From NCBI RefSeq assembly GCF_020520425.1, contig NC_079492.1, forward strand, positions 138,698,361-138,762,360: 64,000 nucleotides of DNA, given 5' to 3'. Source of the stretch: Spinacia oleracea. Taxonomy: Eukaryota; Streptophyta; Magnoliopsida; Caryophyllales; Amaranthaceae. Both the position numbers and the translations under genes were made by a program. The notes under the pieces are model-generated. The model ran no database searches. It was not told the origin of the DNA and was given only the letters and a program-made list of their open reading frames with translations. Of this stretch, positions 10,118 through 22,129 are shown in pieces. The number at the start of each line of letters is the position of its first letter. The first letter of the stretch is position 1.

Positions 10118-11100
10118 GTTCCGTTAACCAACTCGTTGGACTCATTTATACGTGTGAACACGCCACACCGTCAAGTTGATGGTATGACTGAACGCATAAT
10201 AAGACTTGACGATCCCAAACAGGCTATTATCCCGTAATTACTGAGGGAATGAGAATAAATCTAAGTGTTATTTGGCAAGAAAAAAATACCATCAAAATAT
10301 CCATAGTAATGAAACCTTATCTCAAACTTGTTATTTTCTTCATAAATTTGTGTTCCACCCAATACCATTTCCCAAATTGTAGGGGATGGTAATGAAAATT
10401 TGCAAAGAAAAAATCTATAATTTTGAGCGAACTAATATTGCCATATTTTCCTCGCAAATTTACATACAAATTCAGTCCCATTGATAACATTTAAACAAAA
10501 CGGGCCCTAATGTCTTTCTGAATTGCCAGTTGCCACCATGCAGCTAACTCGGCAATGGGGGGTTCCCCATTGTCGATAAAGATGCAACTAGTTTCCACAC
10601 TCATTTTATCTGATTACTTCAGTAGTAACTTCACTGTTGTATCCATAACTATGTGTATACTGTAGAGGTTCAACCTAAACTGAAAACTGATAAATCAAAC
10701 TTGTGAAATAAATCGAAAATTGATAAATTGTAATCAAACTTGTGAAATTCTGTCTGAAATGAATGAGTTTAAACTGTATGAATATGTGATTTTACCAAAA
10801 TTTCAAATTAACTTCTGTAGCGTGTAATAATTGCAACTATAGAACCGAAATCTTGAGTAAAATTAGAAAGAGGGAGAAACTTATCGTCCAATCGGAAGAG
10901 GAAGGAGCGCCAGCACCGTGAGCGAGGACGATTAGCGGGGACAAACTCTTGAGATTCGACAATGTCTTTTTGAGCTTCTTGGTAGTCAGTACGACGGCGT
11001 TTCGACGACGGAGTGAATCCGCCATTGTTGTTGAATTCAGTACTCGGACACTGAACATTGCAAATGGAAGGAAGAGAAAACTGAAGTGGCTAGACACCAT

Positions 11101-11532
11101 GGCCTAGTGAAACTGTGGAAGTGCTGGAAGCTGCACAAGTTCAAAAGAATGGGCTTTGGGAAGATTGAGGGAACAAACCCATGTGTATGGATTGAAGACA
11201 TTTGGGCTCCTGAAAAAAGAAGGTCACGGAAGTCAACGCTAAAAAGAAAAGTGAACGGTTGAATACCGTCATCATTTACCTTATTACAAAAAGTCAAAAA
11301 CAAAAACAAAACACTTCCAAAATTGTAGGCCTCTTTCGGTATCAATTTCAGTTCAATCCCACTTACATGGATCACGTCTACGGTATTATTAGTGTAGATC
11401 ATGGTATTTTAGTTATTTTACGAACAGCATTTAAAGATGGCATGGATCGACAATATTCATGTGATCTAAAATAAAACACGTGGCCCATATAATAACTCTT
11501 ACATTGATATAGTTGTACTTATAAGTAATATA
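11101..11532. other. Non-coding spacer upstream of the hydrolase pseudogene
   Basis: Would contain the former promoter of the minus-strand hydrolase gene. No motif is convincing. Confidence 0.3.
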
Positions 11533-11858
11533 CTCCCTCCGTCCCTTAATACTCGTACCGCTTTCCTTTTTGGGCCGTCCCTTAATACTTGCACCGCTTC
11601 TATAAATGAAAATTTTTATCAATATTATATCATTTCTCACACTTATCTACTACCCCACTTACATCCCTACTCCCTACAAAAAAATCATTTAAAAATCCAC
11701 ATCTCTCACTCACCACTCCTCACCCTTACGCATTTCCCACTAACTATATTAAAAAAATACTCCACTATCAACTAACTTCCATTAAATTAATAAGTCAATT
11801 CAAATGTCTTAAACTCCGCACCGGTCAAACCGGTGCGAGTATTAAGGGACGGAGGGAG
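11533..11858. mobile_element. Stowaway MITE
   Basis: Ends ctccctccgtcccttaatac and, reversed, the same (gtattaagggacggagggag), with TA at 11531-11532 and 11859-11860. The inverted repeat extends through actcgtaccg / cggtgcgagt. Length 326 bp; no coding capacity. Confidence 0.9.
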
Positions 11859-11864
11859 TAGTTA

Positions 11865-12579
11865 CTTTACTAGTCATACGGTAAACTTTAACAATATAAT
11901 TATTAATATATGTGACACGGTTACTACAAAGATCATATAGTAACTCTTAAATTTTAACAATATAATTATTAATATATGTAATATAAGTACTCTAATAGTC
12001 ATATAATAACTTTTTTTATGTCATTTTTTTATAAGAATCCAATTATTAATTATGTATATATACACGAAGATATTGATTGTTTTGTATCATATAGTAAATA
12101 TTTCTATCGTATAGAAATACTTACTCTTCTATATCATATAGTAACTCTTTTTATTCTATAGTTATTATTATATATCATATAGTTAATGTTATCAAAAAGA
12201 GTAACTATATCAAAAATAAGAGTAATATTATATTCATTCTTGCAGACAAAAGTAGTAAATTATATAAACTATATGTTCAATAAAGTAACTATATCTTCAG
12301 AATAGTAACTATGAAAAAAACATTAATATAGCCATTTCGATAAGAATAACTATTCAATCTAAAGATTAACTATATCATATAAAAAAATAATTTTAACTAT
12401 AGAACAACTACTATATTATAAGATAAACAATATGATATAGATGCTTTAGAGGTCATATAGTAATTTTTTCTATTATATAGTTAATATTATACATCATGTA
12501 GTTACTATTATATATCATACAGTTACTGGAAAAAGAAAAAGAAAAAAAAAGGTGTAAGTATATCAAAAGTAAGAGTAAT
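11865..12579. repeat. Patterned AT-rich tract with atatagtaact words, part 1
   Basis: AT-rich sequence in which atatagtaact and its complement agttactatat recur many times, often as catatagtaactctt or tatagttactattatat, in both orientations with irregular spacing. The same vocabulary returns at 14910-14974 and 17582-18480, on the far side of the two LTR fossils. The three pieces were therefore probably one tract before those insertions. No gene is seen. Confidence 0.6.
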
Positions 12580-12583
12580 TATA

Positions 12584-14904
12584 TGTAACACCCCACATTT
12601 TCAAAACATGTTTTATTAATATTTTATTATTATCATTAGCTTAAAAACGTCAACTTTTAATTTTTATAACGTATTATTAGTAGAATAATTTTATTATTTT
12701 TCATTTAGGAATTTTTAAATATAATGATTTATGATTTTTTTTTAAAAAAAACTAATCACGGGACTGGTATGACGAGTTAAGCCCATTTAACCAAATCACT
12801 CATACCCAAAATCAGAAAATTATCCAAGTGGCTGAATTTACGATTTTACCCCTAAGTCAACAAAGGAACAAAAGTCCATCTTCTTCTTCATCTTCCTCTA
12901 TACTCCTCCCTTACGTGTAAATGGAAGACCATGAAGGTCAATGTTTCTTGACAAATGTCTCACATGCTGCTTGCTCCAGCTAACTCAGCAATCGCAAAGT
13001 ACCCGGTTTTATTCTTCCTATCTAAAAGTTTCCATGGTATTGAATTTGGATGTTTTGAAAAACCATTAGCATGAGCTCATAGCTTACGTGATTTCTTTCT
13101 TCTAAACTCCCTATAAATACTCATAAAATCTGATCATACTCCTCACTGAACCAAATTCGATTTACAGAAAAATAAGTACAAGATATTAGCTACACAGGTT
13201 CCCGTAAATTTCCCGTGTTTCGTATACATTGTCGCCACCACGGCGGCACGGCACCACCACCTATACAACCGAACACCATTCTAAATACCTTCTCTCGTTG
13301 AATAATACCCAGGAGAAACCATTATAATCCTAGTTCTAGCAAACCGTTGCCGAAATCGAAACCCAAAATCATGTACACCATCTTTTCTCTCTCCTCACCG
13401 ACGCAGACCACCGCCACCACTGCTGCCCAGAATCACCGTCGCCACCTTGCTGCACCCACCTGAATCCCTCCCTGTGACACCCTTACCCTTGTGTCTCTTG
13501 CTACCTCACGCAAACCTCTGCCCAGCTCCTCCTCCTTCTTCGTACTTATCTGTTTTTAGACCAAAAATGCTACTTTTCCAATTTCCTGATTTTGTTTAGA
13601 ACCAGGAGACATAAAAGTCAAAAGTCAACCATTAGGAACTTTTCTTAACCAATGAGCTAAAAGATGTAAGTGAACCTTGTTTTATTCTTTTGTTTTACGA
13701 AGTGGTTTATGAAAGGGTTAAAGAAAAATAAATTTCAACTACTTAAGTTATGATCGTACTATACAATGACTAATTAATAATTTTATATTCTAATTACTCT
13801 ATAAATAGAGTTCGGAGCTCAGGAAGAACGATCCATCGAACGGGAAGTATAAAATTTCGGTTGAGGTAACATCTATTGCTAACACCCACAATCCCTTTTG
13901 TTTTATGAGATTATGAAATGTGTTTATAATGATATGTTTTTATTGGATTGTGGGATATGAAATGTATTTATAAAGTTTGCTTTATGCATGATGATATTCA
14001 AATATGTTTATGAATGATTTTATAAGACTGATGTTTATATATGAGTTACGAATAAGATACGAAACATGATAAATAAAAGTGTAACCGGTTCTGGCAGTTA
14101 GTGGGGTTACTATTTCTAGGTCGTGCACGTACCGCCGTACCGCGGGACACCCAATAAGGGAGAGTGCTCCTTGAGGGTTACCGCAAGCTAAAAAAAGAAA
14201 CTAATTAGGTACGGGCATATGTCCAACAAGGGAGAGTGCTCCTTGAGGACTATCGCAAGGTGGGAGACGTCCCGCAAGGCTAACTTGCCAGTTACCAAGT
14301 AAAATGAAGGTTTTATGAAAGATAATGGGAACTACTAAAGTTTCAAGTTATAAATGATGTTTTATTACTATGCTTTTGTGAAAGTGATTTAGTATATTCT
14401 ATTCTCCCTGTTTGCAGATTAAGTAAAATGAATTGAAATGAATTTACGTTGTTAGGGTAGTATGTTACTGGGCCTCGGCTCACGATGTTGCTTTTGTTTT
14501 AGGTACGAAGAAGATCATGGAATGCCTTAGAGTGAGGATGCAACCATCAAATTCACGATCGATGTTTAATAAAGATAATCTTGTATCACTAGTAATAATG
14601 GATGAACTAATTAAACTCTAAGTCAAATTTCAATTATTGAGTTGGATTTTAATATTTATGTTTAATCAATGTTAGGAATATTTATTAAATTTCATTTAGA
14701 TTTCGATGTAAATATTAAAGAATTAATCGAAGTGAAGTATAATTACTGTTACTCAACAGTAGTCAGTAAATGTAAAAAGGTTATGTCGCCTTGTATTTCC
14801 CACGAGGGAGGTACGGCATGTGACGCTCCGACTAAATTAGGGTTTCCGCTGCTAATTAAAGATAATTAACCTAATAAATGGTGTTTAGAAGTCGGGGTGT
14901 TCCA
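12584..14904. mobile_element. Fossil solo LTR (2.3 kb), probably Gypsy-type
   Basis: Begins TGTAACACCCC and ends GGGGTGTTCCA, with a 5-bp target duplication TTATA at 12579-12583 and 14905-14909. No second LTR, primer-binding site or internal coding region is seen, so it is best read as a solo LTR left by recombination. Large LTRs with TGTAACACCC-type ends are common in plant Gypsy families; that assignment is inference. Confidence 0.7.
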
Positions 14905-14974
14905 TTATAATTCTTGAACAGTAATTAAGAAAAACATTAACTACATAGTTAGTTGTTTTTAGCTATGACATTCT

Positions 14975-16106
14975 TGTAATAACCCGTATTAATTACCTAA
15001 TATCTTATTTTATCTATGGAAATATTTTATAAAAAAAAACGTATTTTAATAACTCGTATTAGTTACCTAATATCTTATTTTAACTATGGAAATATTTTAT
15101 AAAAACGTACTTTACTAAGGATGATAGTAATAATTTATAATATCTTTTTATTTAATAAACTATAATTTTTATTCATCTGTTAAACCTACCAGAATCTAAA
15201 GGATAAATCTATACGTTATTAATCAAGCTAAATACCCTTCCCCACTCTTACCTTATTTCGAATTCACATAACCAACTCCTAAAGATCACACAAACTAACC
15301 GTCATTGACTAAGTCCTTCTAACTTTGTTCTCATCATTCAAATTACGAAGTTGTAATCTCCATCATTATCTTTTCTTGATTTTGAAAAGTCCAGCAAGTA
15401 TTATCCAAAGAAAAAAAGAAAGAAAAAGAATCTAAACTAAACTCTATCATTGAGTCTCAAACTATACAGCCGTACTCTCCGCAACTTACTCAACTGATTA
15501 CCCAAAGTCCACCAATCACAGTGGATCCTTAACCCTATGAGATTATCTTATAATCTAACTATAAATACCTCTTACTTGACTCCCTCGTCACATTTGGCAA
15601 ACCTCTTATAACTCAATTCATCAGAGACGCAACTTTCAAATTACCAAACCACACATCGATAACCGAAGCAAGTGTCGGCTCACGTTCGGCACAACCGAAT
15701 CACCATCAACCTATACCGAAAATCACCGCGAAAAACACCAGCTCGTAGTCCTCACATCCCTCTATATCCACAATCTTCCATCTCTAAAAACCGATCATAA
15801 ACAAAGGTAATGTATCATCTCAAAGATAGCCTTATGCCTCCGTAACTACTCGGTTCTTACCTCTTTATTACTTGAGTTTGGGCAAATAAACCATTTTCTT
15901 TAAGCCATCCTTCAAGGCCACGTGAGTTTGAAGATACCAACGTGGACTCTTCTTATCTTATTCCACCAAATTGTTTCAAATGGATTAACTTTATTGGTTT
16001 TATTTACAGTATAAATTATTAACCAAACTATTTTGATATACTAATAATAAATTTTACTTAATTAGCCTAATCATTATCTTAATAAATTCCGATACCTGTA
16101 TCATAC

Positions 16107-16184
<78 letters not shown>

Positions 16185-17576
16185 TTTATAGGTATAGCCT
16201 ACACCCGGATCGCACACATGTTGACACCAATTATTTTATGATTTTATGTAGAGTACGTAGAGCGTGAAGAGACCTACTAGTGATCGTTTTGTACAGTGAT
16301 TTGTGAAGCTAAACTTAATAAGGTAAGTTACTATGTTCACCGCTTTTCTAAGCCTTGTAAAACATGATTTTGATGTGACAATGTGTGCTCTATGCATGAC
16401 GTGAAATTGTACTTTGGTACTACATTTCATTTATTTTATGTTTACTCAATTATACGTGCAGCTTGTTCTGTTTTACTCATGGATAAGTGTCATAGAATTA
16501 AGCTATCTATCATGACAATAGTGACCAACTGTGTAAGATTTTGTACCATCATCTAGTTTGGTCAGACTTGAAAAGGATTAATGGTACTCGTACCTATATG
16601 TTTAAGAGTATTTTCATGGGTCTAGACTTGGTTTGGTTGGAATATACCTACCTTAATTACTCTAACATGTAGTGGAATAGATACTCTTGCAATTAATTTA
16701 ACTTTGTACCTTCAGCGAGTCGTATTGCATACGTTGAGTTATGCGCATGTTCTGTGATGAAGTGGTAGTCAGTACGTATGGTCATGCTCATGTTTATAAA
16801 ACAGTAATCACGTAAAGAGAAATACACTTGGTTGGTAAGACATCTTAGGCAGGATTCCCCTAAGGTGATGAACACATTGGTGGTAAGACACGACGTGTCT
16901 CAATATTTTAGTCGGAGCTAAATAGCACGACCTAGGCTTATTCTACCCCTTTGAGTTAAAAACACTCACTGGGAGGTGTGCACACTTAAGGACTAAGACC
17001 TATTTTGGTGGTTACACCCATTAGGGTGGTAGTCTTGAACTACATTTATGGTGGAATTATCTTGTTCTCTTACCTTTAAGTAGTTAATTAACTGTTAATT
17101 ATGGGTTGAGTGCGTGTGCTTGTTACGTGCTATCTGTGTATGAAATGTTTTAAGATAAAATGTTTTCCCAAAATAAGAAAAAGGTCTTCGAAAATTGTTT
17201 TACAAGGTGAAGTAGTACTTACTCAATTTCCACTGATTTGTGGTTTCTTTTCTGTATATGTTTTTCCAATTTACAGGTATGCATGGCACGTCATGAGCGG
17301 CCGTTTCACAACAGTAGTAGCAAGTTATTAATAACGTAGATCACCTAAAGACAATCAGTTGGATTTTATTTAATTCAGTTTGTAACTACATTTTGGGTAG
17401 TTGGTTTAAGTTATCTAATTGTGACAATGTTGGTTTATTTATAAAGGATGGATTGTTGATGGATAATATAGCCTTACATTTGGGTTGTAACCTAAATGTG
17501 GCGGTAATACCCTTAATTCATTATTTTATGCTTCCTCTATAAGTCTTAAACAGGTATTGAAATTGGGGGTGTTACA
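14975..17576. mobile_element. Fossil solo LTR (2.6 kb), probably Gypsy-type
   Basis: Begins TGTAATAACCC and ends GGGGGTGTTACA, flanked by the 5-bp duplication ATTCT at 14970-14974 and 17577-17581. It contains the (AT)n run at 16110-16182. No internal coding region is seen. Its ends are related to those of the element at 12584-14904, but the bodies do not look alike by eye. Confidence 0.7.
16110..16182. repeat. (AT)n microsatellite
   Basis: About 36 uninterrupted AT units. Confidence 0.98.
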
Positions 17577-17581
17577 ATTCT

Positions 17582-18990
17582 AATTATTTACATTTATTAA
17601 ATAAACAACATTAAACTCAAGTGATTTTTGAACTAAAAAAAACACTAATCGCCACTTACACGTCCCTTCCTTCCACCAGCACGTCCTCTCCTTCCTGTAC
17701 CACGTGCTTGATTTTATTGTTGTTATAATTTTCTTCTTCTCCTACTTTGGTTTTCCTTGCAGAAGTTATTCATTGCAGAACTTCAATTCTGGATGCATCA
17801 TCTTTGTATTTTTGAATCAATAACATATAAACTAAGTTAATAATTTAACATTTAAATATGAAAAAAATAATATAGTAACTATGTAAAACATATAGTTTCT
17901 ATTATACATCATATAGTAACTCTTAGATTTAATGATGGTAAGATACTCGCAGAACTGTAGATATAGTTATTGTTATAGTCATACAGTTATTGTCATAATA
18001 ATATAGTCACTCTTATTACTAATAACATAGAGTACAAAAAAGAACATAAAAAGAGCATAATGATAACATAGTAACTATTAAAAATATATAGTTACTGTTA
18101 TGCATGATATAATATATCTTAATATTAATGATAGTCATATACTAGCAGAGTTGCAGATATAGTTATTGTTATGATCATATAGTTACTGTGATCATAACAT
18201 AGTAACTCTTATTACTAATAATATAGAGGACAACAAAGAACATAAAAAAAATATTACAATATACATAGTAACTATACCAAACATATAGTTACTATTATAC
18301 AAGATATGGTCATTTAGTCACAGATTTTCAGACATAGTTGGTGTGATAATAATATAGTAATTAACTCTATCACTAAAAATATAAAATAACATCAAAACAT
18401 GCACAGAACATAATAAACTAACATAGTAACTATTTCAAACATATAGTAACTATTTCAAACATATAGTAATTTAGCAACTGGAGAACTTGTAGGCCCTATC
18501 CTTTTTCCAAATTCTTGCATCGATTTGTAGAAGAGCACAAACCTTTTGGATTGTAGTCACATAATCGTGAAATTCATAGTCAAATATAGTCGATAAATAT
18601 TATAACATACAATAAGCAAATGTTATAGTTAAAATCGCGTAGAAACTCTAAAAATCACATAGTACCTCTTTAAACCATAAAGTTACTGTATAACTCATAT
18701 AACTATTTAAAATCGCGAAGTCACTGATCGAATTCGAGAAGTAAAAATGATATTTCGGAAAAACACAAGCGTTAATTTCTCCAAAACAACAAATATTTTC
18801 AATTTTAAATAAAATAGACTTAAAATACTTTAAAAAACAACGAACCGAGATGTTATCTCTCAAAATTCTTGCGATGATTTGTAAACGAGCACAAATTTTT
18901 CGATTTCGTTTCGGTAACGACAAACCTCCTTCTTGATCTACTTTATCAAAATTTCGAGTTATGATCGATTACGGGTTCGAACGGTTCAGG
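17582..18990. repeat. Patterned AT-rich tract, part 2
   Basis: The same atatagtaact / agttactatta vocabulary as 11865-12579, dense to about 18480. After that come two related stretches, ttcttgcatcgatttgtaga near 18512 and ttcttgcgatgatttgtaaa near 18866, an internal duplication about 350 bp apart. No gene is seen. Confidence 0.55.
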
Positions 18991-19365
18991 TCGGATTTTC
19001 TAATCGGATCAATTTTTGACAGCTTAGCTCCAATAAATAATAATACTCCATTATATTGATTATTGACTTTGGGATGTTGAAACGTGGGAGCACAACTGCA
19101 CAAGTGGCACTGAGTTGGATTGATTTTGATAGATACTCATAAACGGACAGACGCATAAAATGAAGTTTTTTTTTTTGCACATTTAAGTTTTTCTTTTTTT
19201 TTTTACTCACATGAATATACATTTTTTTTTTGCTCATTTGGAATATTGTTTGCTCATATGAAAATTTTAGAAGATCGAAAGGCAAGTTGGGGTTTGAAAA
19301 GGAAACGGAAAAAAAGATTTGGCCATTCATTGGTGAACCTACTTGTTTATATCCATACTTAATTA
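18991..19365. other. Non-coding spacer with T-runs
   Basis: Several T homopolymers at 19167-19227; nothing coding. Confidence 0.4.
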
Positions 19366-19714
19366 CTCCCTCTGTCTCTTTTTTTCATTACGTTTGGTAT
19401 TTTTCACGCGTTTTAACGACTAATTAATTTGCATCGAGATTCCTCAATTTTTTTATTCAAACAAGATAAATTACGTTTATTTATAATGTTTTCACTTTTA
19501 TCAAAATTCTGATATTGAAAAATGAGAAAAATTTAATGTCCGAATAGAAAAGTGTGAGATATTAAATGAACCAATGAATTTAATTGGTTAAAATAATAAT
19601 TTGACACAAATTTTGATAGAATACTAATTCATTTATGTGATAATATAAAAAGAAATGTAAAGAACATTTTGAAAAACCCAAAAAAAACGTAAAAATAAAA
19701 AGAGACGGAGGGAG
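19366..19714. mobile_element. Stowaway-like MITE (349 bp)
   Basis: Left end ctccctctgtctctttttt and right end aaaaagagacggagggag are inverted repeats with TA on both sides. The body (attacgtttggt ... aaaacgtaaaaa) matches the elements at 42208-42525 and 44546-44901. Confidence 0.85.
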
Positions 19715-20348
19715 TACGTACTACGAACTTATGGAGTATGGATAAAAGAGATTCGTCAGCAAACTTAATGCATGTTTCTTTCATATACTTACGTCCGTTT
19801 TTGAAAATTATTTATGCTTTTCGTTTTAATCCGTTTATGTAAGTTTTTACACTTTATTTTATTCATTTTTTGACATATAAAATTCACATTTACACCCTTA
19901 TTTGCCTTATCACAACATACAAATTGCAATATTTTATTATGGGAGTCAAACATAACTTATCCACTCACAATACTTTAATCCCTCTTAATAATTTTCATCC
20001 ACTTGCATTGTTAAACAACTTATAATCACTCATTTTCTCACTCGTTACCTCTTTATCACATATTCACCAAATTTTTTAAATTACCGTGCAAACAGTAAGT
20101 TTAAAGAGCATTTATATAAATTGTTGTTTGCCACCTAATTAAAACGGAAAAGTTGAGAAAATCGTTATGTGGGGACAGTGTATCGACGTATCGTCGCCAG
20201 TTTGGTCATGGAGATACTCCAAACCGGGGGCTGGCGTTTGGTCGTGCTTGAGTTACAGTTTCATATATTATGCTCTCTTTACTTTGTAATCTCTCGAAGC
20301 GTCTTTACTCCACCCGAGAGAAATTGCCCGCCTGATTTTTTTTTTTTA
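19715..20348. other. Non-coding spacer
   Basis: A possible MITE, acgtccgtttttgaaaatta (about 19790) with aattaaaacggaaaag (about 20137), is suggested but not clear. Nothing else is seen. Confidence 0.3.
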
Positions 20349-20617
20349 CGCTATAAGAAATTGTATCATTAACGGCGGTAAATTCCGTCATTTAAAGTCC
20401 CATAATCGTTGATTATTGACCAGATTTTCTGTCGCAAATCCGTCATAAAGGGGCCCGTCGTTAGTGGAAAATCTCGTCATTAACCTGTCGTAAAAGACAA
20501 TTGCGACGGTTATTCCTGTCTTTATTTGGTTGTTAGCCCCGTCGCAAAATAATTTTGTGATGGGACTTTTGACCCATAATAATTAGGTTGTCATTAAAGT
20601 TACAAATTCTCGTAGTG
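20349..20617. mobile_element. CACTA-type MITE, diverged
   Basis: The right end ttctcgtagtg and left end cgctataagaa are mutated forms of the TTCTTGTAGTG / CACTACAAGAA termini seen intact at 41452-41684. A TTA duplication flanks both sides. The internal words attccgtc, cccgtcg and gacgg are shared with that element. Confidence 0.75.
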
Positions 20618-20797
20618 TTACCAAAAAAAAAAAAAAATTAATCATGGAAGGTTTTTGAGTGGCTATATAAAAAGGGTAGCCACTGCAACTTATCAAATCT
20701 CAGCCCTTTATTATAATTGACTAATCTCAACCATTCATTTAGTTGACCATAAACAAAATAAAAATAAGTTAAACAATAAAAACATTAAATCAAAGGA

Positions 20798-21230
20798 AAA
20801 TTTGCCAAATACAACCTTATAAAGTTCTCTATTTGTCAATTACAACCTTAAATTTTTATTTTTGCCAATTACAACATTAAACTTATACATCCATTTTAAA
20901 TTACAACCCGAAGTTATTTTCCGGTAAAAATCACCGAAAAATGATGTCATAATGTTATTAAAAAAAAAAATTACGTAATTTCTATAAAAAAAATTAAAAC
21001 GAAAAAAATAAAATAGTTGAAAAAATATTTTTTTTATAGATATTATGTACTTCGTAAGTTTTTTTAATAACGTTATGACATCATCTTCCGGTGATTTTTG
21101 CCGAAAAATGGTTTCGGGTTGTAATTTAAAATAGATGTACAAGTTTAAGGTTGTAATTGACAAAATTAAAAATTTGAGGTTGTAATTGACAAATAGTGAA
21201 CTTTATTAGGTTGTATTTTACAAATTTGCC
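20798..21230. mobile_element. Foldback MITE with long inverted arms
   Basis: Arms of about 180 bases pair almost throughout: aaatttgccaaatacaacct / aggttgtattttacaaattt, the caattacaacctta series, and the region around tgatgtcata / tatgacatca. The centre is A/T runs. Transcription would give a long hairpin. The open frame on the minus strand here is a by-product. Confidence 0.75.
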
Positions 21231-21693
21231 TAAATCAAAATTACCCACGCTTCATCCACAATCGTCTGCTTCTCTCTCTCCCTTAAACTTTCTTTTTAAC
21301 TTCCACCGTAAAGAAAAAAAGCCAACTTTCCTTAAGTAATAATTAGCTAGTTCTTTCTTCGATTTTTTGTGCGTTCTTCTGCAATGTCATCTTTAATTAT
21401 CTAGTCATTCTTTTTCCATTTATGTGAGAAGAGCTTTGGCAAGGATAGAGCCATAGAGGTGTTTATTACGACCGTCCAAACGAAGAGAAGTTCTTATATC
21501 TGTTGTTCACCATGGGCAAGAAAAAATAATTACAAAAATATATGGACATACTACGGACATTTTAAGTTTATGTTCCTAATTTTTTTGCGGACAATTTTCT
21601 AACTCTGTTGTTGGATTGAGAACTACAGAGTAATATACTTTGACATTTGAATTTGTATTTTCTCAATAATTTACAAGTCCTATATCATTCAAA

Positions 21694-22129
21694 CTAGAGT
21701 AGATCCCGTGCACACACGGATTTTGATCATCTTTTTCACAAAATATTTAACTGAATATCTCCAAAACTACTGCATAGTTATAACATTTTAATATACTCGT
21801 TTAAATTTATTCATCTAATATGCATATTTAAAATGCTAATATGGTAATTTGACCAAAATATTGAGTGACATATTTTCCATTATTAATATAGCGATTTGAC
21901 TAAGATATTACCAATTTATGATAATTATTATTACGCCGTATCTATTATTGTCATAACTTATAAACTAAATTTTGTTTCCATACATAAAGTTTATATAAAA
22001 AAAGGTAGAGAATAAATATAAAATCAAACGGATACACTTTTTTTGGGAAAGTGATTTTTGGCGGAAAAAAATCGCACCAGGAATTGACACGTGTTATTCC
22101 TGGTGTCTCTTTTAATATATAGTAATAGA
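21694..22129 (-). mobile_element. Non-autonomous Helitron (436 bp), second family
   Basis: On the minus strand the 5' end reads TCTATTACTATATATTAAAA. The 3' end reads CCGTGTGTGCACGG (hairpin) then gatctactCTAG, followed by host T. These are standard Helitron ends. The base before the 5' TC is T rather than the usual A. No coding capacity. Confidence 0.7.

Larger units (their letters stand above)
9225..11025 (-). pseudogene. Decayed alpha/beta-hydrolase gene, TEX30/KANL3-like
   Basis: Three separated blocks on the minus strand match the plant family of small alpha/beta hydrolases with an AHGAGAPSSSDW motif. Block 1 (11025-10888) starts MADSLRRRNAVVL and ends LIVLAHGAGAPSSSDW; no normal GT donor follows. 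Block 2 (about 9540-9431) holds GEKAAIRDEILVQL, aligning with the family GAKGAIRDETLL segment, and ends at a good CAG|GTATC donor. Block 3 (about 9343-9225) holds GSDG, then in another frame PLDKLEAIRCM, then stops; the family reads GSKDGLCPLDKLEAV. The central exons with the nucleophile (GKSMGSR region) were not found. Missing exons, frame changes and stops argue for a pseudogene. The family match is from memory, without a search. Confidence 0.65.

Noticed and set aside
16110-16182. AT repeat as a cruciform or origin-like signal
   Set aside because: A plain (AT)n microsatellite explains it; nothing around it supports more.
20840-21163. 107-codon minus-strand open frame
   Set aside because: It lies wholly inside the foldback MITE and its residues follow the A/T runs.
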